Assembly (NCBI GenBank): GCA_038521825.1
Contig: JBCBKL010000055.1
Location: 1 to 5,971 of the forward strand
Origin: JBCBKL01 sp038521825
GTDB lineage: Bacteria > Pseudomonadota > Alphaproteobacteria > Rhodobacterales > Rhodobacteraceae
Length of the DNA: 5,971 bases
Direction of reading: 5' to 3'
Of the stretch, positions 1 through 5,648 are shown piece after piece; position 1 is the stretch's first letter; every line of letters begins with the position of its first letter. The notes below the pieces were generated by a model. The model ran no database searches. It saw only the letters and a program-made list of their open reading frames with translations, and was not told the origin of the DNA. The position numbers were made by a program, and so were the translations under genes.

Positions 1-41
1 CATACATAAGTGTATTCCGTAATCAACATACATAAGTGTAT
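1..41. repeat. two direct copies of a palindromic 15-mer
   Basis: The 15-mer CATACATAAGTGTAT occurs at 1-15 and again, identical, at 27-41, so the copies repeat every 26 bp. Each copy contains an inverted repeat ATACA-TAAG-TGTAT. Two identical palindromes on nearly the same face of the helix (26 bp is about 2.5 turns) just upstream of a start codon suggest paired repressor sites rather than chance. The first copy is cut by the window edge, so more copies or a longer arm could lie to the left. Confidence 0.8.
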
Positions 42-43
42 GT
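26..43. promoter_or_regulatory. probable operator of the VOC gene
   Basis: The second copy extends to perfect 7-bp arms, ACATACA (26-32) and TGTATGT (37-43), around TAAG. It lies 22 bases before the ATG at 66 and so overlaps the probable promoter or 5' leader. The half-sites resemble those of TetR-type operators such as the AcrR site (ACATACA...TGTATGT arms); that link is inference from memory of the family, and HxlR or MarR regulators also bind AT-rich palindromes. No regulator gene is inside the window; it may be upstream and divergent. Clear -35 and -10 boxes could not be fixed. Confidence 0.6.
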
Positions 44-52
44 ATCTGCAAG

Positions 53-60
53 AAGGGAGA
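53..60 (+). promoter_or_regulatory. ribosome binding site of the VOC gene
   Basis: AAGGGAGA lies five bases before ATG 66. It decides the start: an in-frame GTG at 36 would give ten extra residues but sits inside the operator palindrome and has no Shine-Dalgarno sequence in front of it. Confidence 0.75.
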
Positions 61-65
61 CAAAA

Positions 66-437
66 ATGAATCGTGCCTTCGTGAACATCTTGACTGAAGA
101 CGTCGCAGCCACCGCGCAGTTTTACCAAGAGCTGCTTGGAATGAGACGAACGGGCGACTTCGGCTGGTTTGTCATCTTGTCCCACGAAACAATGCCCCAC
201 TTCGAGCTCGGCATTCTGGAGCGCGACCATGACACAATCCCAAATGGCGTTTCTGCAGCTCCTCAGGGTTTCATTTCCACATTTGTCGTTGAGGATGTGG
301 AAGAGATCTATGCCCGCGCGCTAAAAATGGACGCCGAGATCATCGAGAAACCGACTGAACTGCCCTACGGTCAGCGGCGTTTGATGCTGCGTGATCCAGC
401 AGGCGCGGCTGTAGATGTCAGCGCGCCAATCCGGTAG
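66..437 (+). CDS. VOC (glyoxalase/bleomycin-resistance fold) family protein
   Basis: The 123-residue product has the shape of a one-subunit VOC protein. It opens with a beta strand and helix, AFVNILTEDVAATAQFYQELLGM (residues about 4-26), the usual start of a beta-alpha-beta-beta-beta module. The second module includes FVVEDVEEIYARA and ends with the typical LRDPAGAAVDV. The usual DPxG-x-x-x-E ending carries Asp where many members have the metal-binding Glu. VOC proteins include glyoxalases, dioxygenases, isomerases and antibiotic-binding proteins; the sequence does not say which this is. The length is typical and the gene seems complete. Its composition (TTG, AGA, ACG, GGA codons) is less GC-biased than the genes after position 1100, which hints at transfer. 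It is probably controlled by the palindromes at 1-45. No strong terminator follows. The fold is a confident call; the function is unknown. Confidence 0.88.
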   Translation: MNRAFVNILTEDVAATAQFYQELLGMRRTGDFGWFVILSHETMPHFELGILERDHDTIPNGVSAAPQGFISTFVVEDVEEIYARALKMDAEIIEKPTELPYGQRRLMLRDPAGAAVDVSAPIR

Positions 438-1032
438 CGTTCATCGCGGTGGTCGCTAGTTTGGCAGAGAGAAACGGAAATCTTTGACGCAGGTTGTGCG
501 CCCGTAAGCATCGTTGCGATGAACCAGAGACCGACGATGCACTAACCGTCAAACCGGACCACCCGATGGTAGCAGACCACGCGCCACGAAGGCACAATTG
601 GGCCCTAAGACCCAAGCATTGATCGCTCGGATCGAAAGCATGGCCTAAAAAGCATTCTCAAGGGTAACTGCAGAAGGGTGGACATCGGGAGAATGGTCGG
701 GCGACACTTCGATGGAACTGGCTGCACAATATTTGCATGCTCAAGTTGGGCAGGCATCGGATCAGCGGGCAATAGGTAACGACCCCAGTGCAGCTCTGGC
801 GTTGGCGCTATCGGTTCTTTAATGATCCGGACAGTGGGCAACACAAAAACCATTCAGCAGACGCTGTGCGCCAGTGTCCGCGTTGCCGCAATCCGCCCCG
901 GACGAGTCACGTATTATCCCGTATTGATCTGCAGTCAGCTCCGCTGCCTTGCCAACAAAGCGCTGTGGCGTTGCAGCCACCCACCCTCACCCTCGGCAAG
1001 TGCGGCATAAGAAGCCAGTCTTCTCCGCCCCC
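438..1032. other. long stretch with no convincing gene
   Basis: About 600 bases separate the VOC gene from the ppaC promoter. Open frames exist on both strands (for example 605-853 minus and 788-1036 plus), but none has a good ribosome binding site, a recognisable motif or the strong third-position G/C bias of the nearby genes. The bases are less GC-rich between about 600 and 860 than in the genes downstream. The only clear structure is the inverted repeat at 508-540. Best reading: decayed or acquired DNA, possibly an old mobile-element remnant, but no transposase fragment could be recognised. No tRNA was seen. Confidence 0.6.
508..540. repeat. inverted repeat with two alternative hairpins
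   Basis: GCATCGT (508-514) and ACGATGC (534-540) are perfect 7-bp complements, extendable by a G-U and a G-C pair. The left arm core CATCG (509-513) can instead pair with CGATG (517-521) around a 3-base TTG loop. The two folds exclude each other. There is no T-run after either arm, so an intrinsic terminator for the VOC gene is not supported. It could be a transposon-end remnant, a small structured RNA or chance. Confidence 0.45.
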
Positions 1033-1060
1033 GTGACACGGCGCGCGGCCTTGCTATAAG
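1033..1060 (+). promoter_or_regulatory. sigma70-type promoter of ppaC
   Basis: GTGACA (1033-1038) matches the -35 consensus TTGACA at five of six positions, and TATAAG (1055-1060) matches the -10 box at five of six, with a 16-bp spacer. Transcription would start near 1067, giving a leader of roughly 33 bases, too short for a riboswitch. The gene is preceded by AAGGA at 1086-1090, nine bases before the ATG. Confidence 0.65.
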
Positions 1061-1099
1061 GGCGCCGATTCCAGTTTTTCCCTGCAAGGACCCGTATTC

Positions 1100-2020
1100 A
1101 TGACCACTCTCGTTTTCGGCCACAAATCGCCTGATACCGACTCCACCGGCAGCCCGATCATCTGGGCCTGGTATCTCAACCAGATCAAGGGCGAAGCGGC
1201 CAAGCCTGTCCTGCTGGGCGAACCCAATACCGAAGCGGCCTTCGTACTGGACCGCTGGAACCTCGACAAACCGGAAATCGTCAGCGAAGTGGCCGCTGAA
1301 ACGCCCGTCGTGATCGTCGATACGAACAACCCAGCCGAGCTGCCCGACGGCATCAACGACTGCGACATCCGCAGCATCATCGATCACCACAAGCTGGTGG
1401 GCGGGCTGGAAACCAAGGGCCCGATCGACATCCGAATCGAACCGCTGGCCTGCACCGCCACCATCATGTGGAAAATGATCGGCAAGGACATGGCGCAGGC
1501 CCCTGAAAGCATCAAGGGCGCGATGCTGTCCTGCATCCTGTCCGACACGCTAGAATTCCGCTCGCCGACAACGAAGCAGGAAGATAGGGCCATCGCCCAC
1601 GATCTGGCCAAGAATCTGGGCGTCGATATCGCCGATTACGCGGCGCAGATGTTCGAAGCGAAATCGGATGTGAGCGCCTTTTCCGATGCCGAGCTGCTGC
1701 GGATGGATTCCAAGGAATACGAAGTCGGCGGCAAGCAATTCCGCGTCTCGGTTCTTGAAACCACAGCGCCCAAGCTGATCCTTGACCGCAAGGACAGCCT
1801 GATGAGCGCCATGGAGGACGTGGCCAAGGAGGACGGTGCCGATCAGGTTCTGCTCTTCGTCGTCGACATTCTGAACGAAGAGGCGACGCTGCTGGTGCCG
1901 AACGATTTCGTCAAATCGGTTGCGGAGAAAAGCTTTGGCGCGACGGCCAGCGGCGACACGGTCGTCCTGCCCGGTGTGATGAGCCGCAAAAAGCAGATCA
2001 TCCCTGTTCTGGCAGTCTAA
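1100..2020 (+). CDS. ppaC: manganese-dependent inorganic pyrophosphatase (family II, DHH)
   Basis: This cytoplasmic enzyme hydrolyses pyrophosphate to two phosphates, pulling biosynthetic reactions forward. The 306-residue length fits family II enzymes. The N-terminal DHH domain has the metal ligands expected from the Bacillus enzyme: FGHKSPDTDS with His8, Asp12 and Asp14, Asp74 in VIVDTNN, the DHH signature at 95-97 (SIIDHHKL), and Asp149 in LSDTLEF. The C-terminal DHHA2 domain, from about residue 190, ends with the substrate-binding SRKKQ motif (295-299). All key residues are present, so it should be active. ATG 1100 is supported by AAGGA nine bases upstream and a promoter at 1033-1060; it is probably a single-gene unit. 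It converges with the minus-strand gene at 2040-2438 with only 19 bases between stops and no obvious terminator. It is unrelated to the common family I Ppa enzyme and to CBS-domain regulated versions, as no CBS insert is present. Confidence 0.96.
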   Translation: MTTLVFGHKSPDTDSTGSPIIWAWYLNQIKGEAAKPVLLGEPNTEAAFVLDRWNLDKPEIVSEVAAETPVVIVDTNNPAELPDGINDCDIRSIIDHHKLVGGLETKGPIDIRIEPLACTATIMWKMIGKDMAQAPESIKGAMLSCILSDTLEFRSPTTKQEDRAIAHDLAKNLGVDIADYAAQMFEAKSDVSAFSDAELLRMDSKEYEVGGKQFRVSVLETTAPKLILDRKDSLMSAMEDVAKEDGADQVLLFVVDILNEEATLLVPNDFVKSVAEKSFGATASGDTVVLPGVMSRKKQIIPVLAV

Positions 2021-2039
2021 AGCAGAAATCGAATTCGCT

Positions 2040-2438
2040 CTAAACCCGACGGATGATCGGCTGAACGGGCTGCATCTTTCCGATATGGGCACGTGACGTC
2101 TCGAAGGCATCGATCAGATCATCTTCGCACCACGTGCCCTCGGCTCCGAACCGGCACCGCTTCAGCGCGATCTCCAGCGTGCTGAAGGCGGCGAAGTATC
2201 CGTTGGCATAACGGTCGGGGCGCAAGAAGGTCACCAGACCCGCCGCGCAAGCAGCGACGAGCGCAACAACACTTGGCGTCAGGCTGGTCTGATCCAGCAC
2301 ATCCGTGGTCAGAACCAGCGGAGCCAGAACTGCCAGCCCGCCCAGGAGGAAATGGCAGGCGATCCAGACGCGGTACATAACTGCCCAGCGGCGGACATAG
2401 CCGCTCATCTCATCCAGCAATCGGTCCTGCGTCTTCAT
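2040..2438 (-). CDS. small two-helix membrane protein, function unknown
   Basis: The 132-residue product is not assigned to a named family. A basic N-terminal segment (VRRWAVMYR, about 15-23) leads into two hydrophobic helices at about 24-44 and 54-72, joined by a short loop, then a polar helical tail starting RPDRYANGYFAAFSTLEIALKR (about 73-94) with an acidic stretch (CEDDLIDAFE) after it. This topology recalls SLATT/DUF4231-like membrane proteins, but that is only a resemblance and no nucleotide-signalling partner is nearby. ATG 2438 is preferred: GGA stands eight bases upstream, while the GTG at 2444, two codons earlier, is too close to it. The gene follows the monooxygenase on the same strand after 96 bases, so the two may share a transcript, interrupted by the hairpin at 2473-2512. 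It ends 19 bases from the ppaC stop. Confidence 0.75.
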   Translation of the reverse strand: MKTQDRLLDEMSGYVRRWAVMYRVWIACHFLLGGLAVLAPLVLTTDVLDQTSLTPSVVALVAACAAGLVTFLRPDRYANGYFAAFSTLEIALKRCRFGAEGTWCEDDLIDAFETSRAHIGKMQPVQPIIRRV

Positions 2439-2472
2439 CGTCACGGTCCAGCTTTGTGCGGCGCGGACAATA

Positions 2473-2512
2473 CGGCATCCGGGGCGCTGTTGCGCAAGCA
2501 GCCCGGATGCCG
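2473..2512 (-). repeat. perfect 11-bp hairpin between monooxygenase and membrane gene
   Basis: CGGCATCCGGG (2473-2483) and CCCGGATGCCG (2502-2512) are perfect complements around an 18-base loop that itself holds the palindrome TTGCGCAA (2490-2497). The stem is GC-rich and very stable in RNA from either strand. Read on the minus strand it follows the monooxygenase stop by 22 bases and is followed by TATTGTCC, which is too poor in T for a classic intrinsic terminator. It may cause partial termination or protect the upstream mRNA end from 3' decay, setting a lower level for the downstream gene. Confidence 0.7.
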
Positions 2513-2534
2513 AACGGTGACTGGGCCTTGCCCG

Positions 2535-4328
2535 TCAGCCCTTGTGGTGCACCTCCTGCAGCCCGTAAACCGGGGTTGGCACCCCTTCAGCCCGGGCTTT
2601 CAGTTGCAGGGCAAGGAACTGCGAATAGTGCCGTGACTGGTGCAGGTTGCCGCCGTGGAACCACAGCGCTTCTTGCTGGGTTGGCTTCCACATGTTGCGC
2701 AGCTCACCCTCCCACGGGCCCGGATCCTTGGGCGTATCCGACCCAAGACCCCAGCACTTGCCGACCTTGTCAGCAACCTCTTGGCTGATCAGTTGCGCCG
2801 CCCAGCCGTTCATCGACCCGTAACCGGTGGCGAAAACGACCAGATCAGCGGGCAGTTCGGTCCCGTCCTCCAGCACAAGCGTATTCTCGGTGAACCGCAC
2901 GGCCTGCCCGTGGGCCAGCTTGATCTTGCCATCGGCAACCAGTTCCGACGCTCCCACATCGATGTAGTATCCCGATCCGCGCCGCAGGTACTTCATAAAG
3001 AGCCCGGTGTCATCGGCGCCGAAATCCAGGTTAAACCCCGCATCCTCAAGCCGCTTATAGAAATCGGAGTCGCGTTCGCGGGTCTGGTCGCATTGCGGTT
3101 TCTGGATCGCAGGCAGAACCTTGTAAGGGATCGAGGCAAAGATCAGGTCGGCCACATCAGTCGTGATCCCGTTGGCCACCGCATCCTCTGAGTAAAGCGC
3201 GCCGAGGGCCAGTTCCATGAGAGTATCGGATTTGACGATATGGGTCGAAGACCGCTGCACCATCGTCACGTCCGTTCCGGCCTCCCACAATGCGGCGCAG
3301 ATGTCGTGGGACGAGTTGTTGGATCCCACGACGACCACTTTCTTGCCCGCATAGGCGTCGGGCCCCGGATGTTGCGAGGAATGCTGGATTTCGCCCTTGA
3401 ACGTATCCGCCCCCGGCAGATCCGGCAGGTTCGGCACGCCTGACATGCCTGTGGCCAGCACAAGCTGCTTGGGGCGCAGGACAACCTCTTCGCCGTCGCG
3501 GTCCACCGTAACGGTCCATTCACCGCTCGCCTCATCGTAATTGGCCGACTTGCAGGTGGTTCTGGTCCAGTAATTCAGCTCCATGATCTTGGTATAGCTT
3601 TCCAGCCAATCCCCGATCTTGTCCTTGGGGCTGAAAACGGGCCAATCTTCCGGGAAGGGCAGATAGGGCAGATGATCGTACCAGACCGGATCATGCAGGC
3701 AGAGTGATTTGTACCGCTTGCGCCAACTGTCGCCGGGCCGGTCGTTCTTTTCGATAATGATGGTCGGCACGTTCTGACGGCGCAGGCGGGCGCCAAGGGC
3801 AATACCGCCCTGCCCGCCGCCAACGATGACGACATAGGGCTGCTTGGAATAACCCAACTCCTTCGCCTCGCGTTCGCGGGCTTCGGCATAGGTTTCGCGA
3901 TCCTTGAATGCGCCGTGCTGAACGCCATAGGGACGGGTCCGGCCCTTTTGCTCCGGGTAATCGGCAAGCTCCTGCGCGGTAGTCAGTAGGGTCCAGCAGC
4001 CCTCGTCGTTCAGACGGACATGGCCACGGCCGCGCACCGCATCGGTCTCGAATGTCACCCAGGCTTCGGTGATGCCATCGGCCTCGGTCGCATCGCCGTC
4101 GATCTTCCAGTTCGTCGGACGGACGTCGGGCAGGCAGGCCTCGGCCATCTCGCCAATGGCATCACGCCCCTCCATCGTCTTGATATTCCACGTAAATGAT
4201 ACCAGATCGCGCCAGTAACAATCCGGTGCGAACAACCCCTTGATGGCCTCGATATCCTGCGCTTCAAGCGCGTCACTGAACTTAGCGAGCCACGTATCAA
4301 CGCGCCCCAGCGGCGATGCCACATCCAT
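2535..4328 (-). CDS. SnoaL-domain-fused class B flavin monooxygenase
   Basis: The 597-residue protein has two parts. Residues about 10-125 form a SnoaL/NTF2-like domain (WLAKFSDALEAQDIEAIKGLF, then CYWRDL). Residues 165-597 form an FAD/NADPH monooxygenase: FAD-binding GGGQGG at 170-175 (VVIVGGGQGG), a family fingerprint FxGxxxHxxxH at 310-320 (F310, G312, H316, H320), a second nucleotide-binding strand VVVVGSNNSSHD at 331-342, and the C-terminal FATGY motif at 499-503. Enzymes of this class use NADPH and O2 to oxygenate S, N or carbonyl carbons; the substrate here is unknown. The fingerprint has His where classical Baeyer-Villiger enzymes have Trp, so an ester-forming role should not be assumed. 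There is no signal peptide or membrane helix, so it is probably cytoplasmic. ATG 4328 is backed by a strong GGGAGGA (4336-4342) eight bases from the core. It is transcribed divergently from the crotonase gene. Confidence 0.92.
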   Translation of the reverse strand: MDVASPLGRVDTWLAKFSDALEAQDIEAIKGLFAPDCYWRDLVSFTWNIKTMEGRDAIGEMAEACLPDVRPTNWKIDGDATEADGITEAWVTFETDAVRGRGHVRLNDEGCWTLLTTAQELADYPEQKGRTRPYGVQHGAFKDRETYAEAREREAKELGYSKQPYVVIVGGGQGGIALGARLRRQNVPTIIIEKNDRPGDSWRKRYKSLCLHDPVWYDHLPYLPFPEDWPVFSPKDKIGDWLESYTKIMELNYWTRTTCKSANYDEASGEWTVTVDRDGEEVVLRPKQLVLATGMSGVPNLPDLPGADTFKGEIQHSSQHPGPDAYAGKKVVVVGSNNSSHDICAALWEAGTDVTMVQRSSTHIVKSDTLMELALGALYSEDAVANGITTDVADLIFASIPYKVLPAIQKPQCDQTRERDSDFYKRLEDAGFNLDFGADDTGLFMKYLRRGSGYYIDVGASELVADGKIKLAHGQAVRFTENTLVLEDGTELPADLVVFATGYGSMNGWAAQLISQEVADKVGKCWGLGSDTPKDPGPWEGELRNMWKPTQQEALWFHGGNLHQSRHYSQFLALQLKARAEGVPTPVYGLQEVHHKG

Positions 4329-4381
4329 AAGCTGATCCTCCCTTTTCAGCTGATGCTCAATGGTTTCCGCCCTGCCTCATC

Positions 4382-4396
4382 CCGTTAACGTAACGG
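4382..4396. promoter_or_regulatory. candidate operator, inverted repeat CCGTTA-ACG-TAACGG
   Basis: Perfect 6-bp arms, CCGTTA (4382-4387) and TAACGG (4391-4396), with a 3-base spacer sit near the middle of the divergent region, where a single bound regulator could affect both genes. GGTAACG recurs just inside the crotonase gene (about 4461-4470). No regulator gene is visible nearby, and the binding family cannot be named. Confidence 0.45.
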
Positions 4397-4422
4397 CAAG
4401 AACTGGGATTCAGCAAATTCTT

Positions 4423-4445
4423 CCTGCTAGTCTATTGGTAGTAGG
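4423..4445. repeat. imperfect inverted repeat before the crotonase ribosome site
   Basis: CCTGCTA (4423-4429) and TAGTAGG (4439-4445) are complementary except for one G-T pair and flank the possible -10 sequence TCTATT. The right arm runs into the crotonase Shine-Dalgarno (4445-4451). It could be an operator on DNA or a weak mRNA stem that limits translation. Confidence 0.35.
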
Positions 4446-4455
4446 GAGGGGACGA

Positions 4456-5304
4456 ATGACCACGGTAACGTTTGAAAAATCAGGGCGGATCGGCCGGATT
4501 ACGCTGAACCGGCCGGAGCGGCTGAATGCCATCGACGACGCCCTGCCACGCGATCTGCAGCACGCGGTCGAAACCGCCGATGCCGATCGCGATGTGCATG
4601 TGATGGTGCTGTCCGGTGCGGGCGATGCGTTCTGCGCTGGCTACGATCTGGCCCATTATGCGCAGGATCCCGACAACCCCATAACCCAGGACATGCCGTG
4701 GGATCCGCTGCAGGATTTCCAGTTCATGTGGGCCAACACCCAGCGTTTCATGTCGCTCTTCCGGGCGATGAAACCAGTGATATGCAAGGTGCACAGCTAT
4801 GCTGTGGCGGGCGGATCGGACATCGCGCTGTGTTCCGACATCGTGATCATAGAGGACGCGGCCCGCATCGGTTACATGCCCGCCCGCGTCTGGGGCTGCC
4901 CGACAACCGCGATGTGGACCTTCCGCCTCGGCCCGGAAAAAGCCAAGCGGATGCTGCTGACGGGCGACACCGTAACAGGGACCGAAGCGGCAGAGATGGG
5001 GCTTGTGCTGAAAGCCGTCCCGAAGGCCGATCTCGATGACGAAGTCGAAGCGTTGGCCGATCGCATGTCGACCGTACCGATCAACCAGCTCGCCATGAAC
5101 AAGATGGTCATCAACCAGGTGGCCGAGGCCCAGATCCAGCAGGCCCAGCGGCTGGCAACCGTCTTTGATGGCGTCACGCGGCATTCGCCCGAGGGGCTGA
5201 ACTTCAAGCGGCGCAGCGAAGAGGTTGGCTGGAAACAGGCCGTGCGCGAGCGGGACAGCGGCCTTTACGACTGGACCCTCGACCGGCCCATCAATCGCCC
5301 ATGA
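4456..5304 (+). CDS. crotonase-family (enoyl-CoA hydratase/isomerase-like) protein
   Basis: The 282-residue product has the full crotonase fold: start strands with ITLNRPERLNAI (15-26), the first oxyanion-hole segment FCAGYDL (59-65), the second, YAVAGGSD (115-122), then GYMPARVWGCP (139-149) and a C-terminal helical part. It should bind an acyl-CoA thioester. Aligned by eye with rat enoyl-CoA hydratase, catalytic Glu144 becomes Asp122 and Glu164 becomes Ala143, so ordinary hydration is unlikely or altered; isomerase, hydrolase, lyase or another crotonase chemistry is possible. It is slightly longer than usual (about 260). ATG 4456 follows GGAGG (4445-4449) by six bases; an upstream in-frame ATG at 4360 would add 32 residues unlike the family and lies in the divergent control region. 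The stop overlaps the next start (ATGA), making a likely operon with the zinc-finger gene. Confidence 0.93.
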   Translation: MTTVTFEKSGRIGRITLNRPERLNAIDDALPRDLQHAVETADADRDVHVMVLSGAGDAFCAGYDLAHYAQDPDNPITQDMPWDPLQDFQFMWANTQRFMSLFRAMKPVICKVHSYAVAGGSDIALCSDIVIIEDAARIGYMPARVWGCPTTAMWTFRLGPEKAKRMLLTGDTVTGTEAAEMGLVLKAVPKADLDDEVEALADRMSTVPINQLAMNKMVINQVAEAQIQQAQRLATVFDGVTRHSPEGLNFKRRSEEVGWKQAVRERDSGLYDWTLDRPINRP

Positions 5305-5648
5305 CCGACCCGACGGAAGCACAGCTGATCGCGCGATACAGAGCGCGACTGCTGGACGAAGAGGTAGCGCTTGCCACAGCGTCGGCGGAAACGCGGGAGG
5401 CCCGCCGACCGGTGGAGCTGGACCAGCAAAGCATCGGGCGCCTGTCCCGCCAGGACGCCCTGCAACAACAGGCCATGGCCACCGCACAGCAGATGCGCCG
5501 CGCCAATCGGGGGCGGGCCATCGCGGCGGCGCTGTTGCGGATGGATGAGGGCGAATTCGGCTATTGCGCCCAATGTGGCGAATTCATCGGCTTTGGGCGG
5601 CTCGATCTCGATCCGTGCCTTGCGACATGCCGCGATTGCGCCTGTTGA
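5301..5648 (+). CDS. DksA/TraR-family C4 zinc-finger protein
   Basis: The 115-residue product has a long charged helical part (residues about 5-82), expected to form a coiled coil, then a C4 zinc finger: Cys89-x2-Cys92 (GYCAQCGE) and Cys110-x2-Cys113 (TCRDC), the spacing of DksA. Relatives bind RNA polymerase through the secondary channel and adjust transcription in stress or starvation. The helix-tip region VELDQQSIGRLSRQDAL (38-54) keeps Asp41 but lacks the second Asp and the Ala of the E. coli DksA tip motif, so its effect may differ. Two more cysteines, 106 and 115, lie close to the zinc site. At 115 residues it is shorter than DksA (151), like other short family members. ATG 5301 overlaps the crotonase stop by four bases and no Shine-Dalgarno precedes it, pointing to coupled translation. 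A hairpin at its stop overlaps the next gene's ribosome site. Confidence 0.9.
   Translation: MTDPTEAQLIARYRARLLDEEVALATASAETREARRPVELDQQSIGRLSRQDALQQQAMATAQQMRRANRGRAIAAALLRMDEGEFGYCAQCGEFIGFGRLDLDPCLATCRDCAC

Larger units (their letters stand above)
4329..4455. promoter_or_regulatory. divergent control region between monooxygenase and crotonase
   Basis: The 127 bases hold the starts of two genes facing apart, each with a strong Shine-Dalgarno (GGGAGGA for the minus gene, GGAGGGG for the plus gene), so both promoters must be here or inside the genes. A possible plus-strand -10 is TCTATT (4431-4436), but no convincing -35 partner was found on either strand. The 7-mer AGCTGAT occurs at 4330-4336 and 4348-4354, flanking the monooxygenase Shine-Dalgarno. 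Confidence 0.6.

Noticed and set aside
435..458. TAGCG/CGCTA stem overlapping the VOC stop as a terminator
   Set aside because: Only five base pairs with a 14-base loop and a short GTTT after it; too weak to call.
541..575. Sequence around AAACCGGACCACCCGATGG that recalls insertion-sequence ends in Rhodobacterales
   Set aside because: The likeness is from memory only; no matching opposite end, target duplication or transposase remnant was found.
598..615. TTGGG/CCCAA inverted repeat
   Set aside because: Five-base arms with an 8-base loop and no flanking context are expected by chance.
605..853. Minus-strand 82-codon frame in the gene-poor stretch
   Set aside because: There is no recognisable domain, no good ribosome site and no coding bias; it could be a relic but cannot be supported.
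788..1036. Plus-strand 82-codon frame with a CPRC motif
   Set aside because: A single CxxC pair is not enough for a zinc finger, the proline-rich tail looks like translated noncoding DNA, and it runs into the ppaC promoter.
935..1390. Minus-strand frame of 151 codons across the ppaC promoter and 5' end
   Set aside because: It is antisense to ppaC and its clear promoter, and has no motif or ribosome site.
2021..2039. Bidirectional terminator between ppaC and the membrane gene
   Set aside because: The 19 bases contain only the short palindrome CGAATTCG with no stable stem or T-run.
1550..2110. A 186-codon minus-strand frame opposite ppaC
   Set aside because: It overlaps ppaC and the start of the membrane gene's 3' end in another frame, with no family signal.
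4480..5487. A 335-codon open frame on the minus strand opposite the crotonase and zinc-finger genes
   Set aside because: It is antisense to two well-supported genes, has no recognisable motif and reflects the high third-position G/C of the coding strand.
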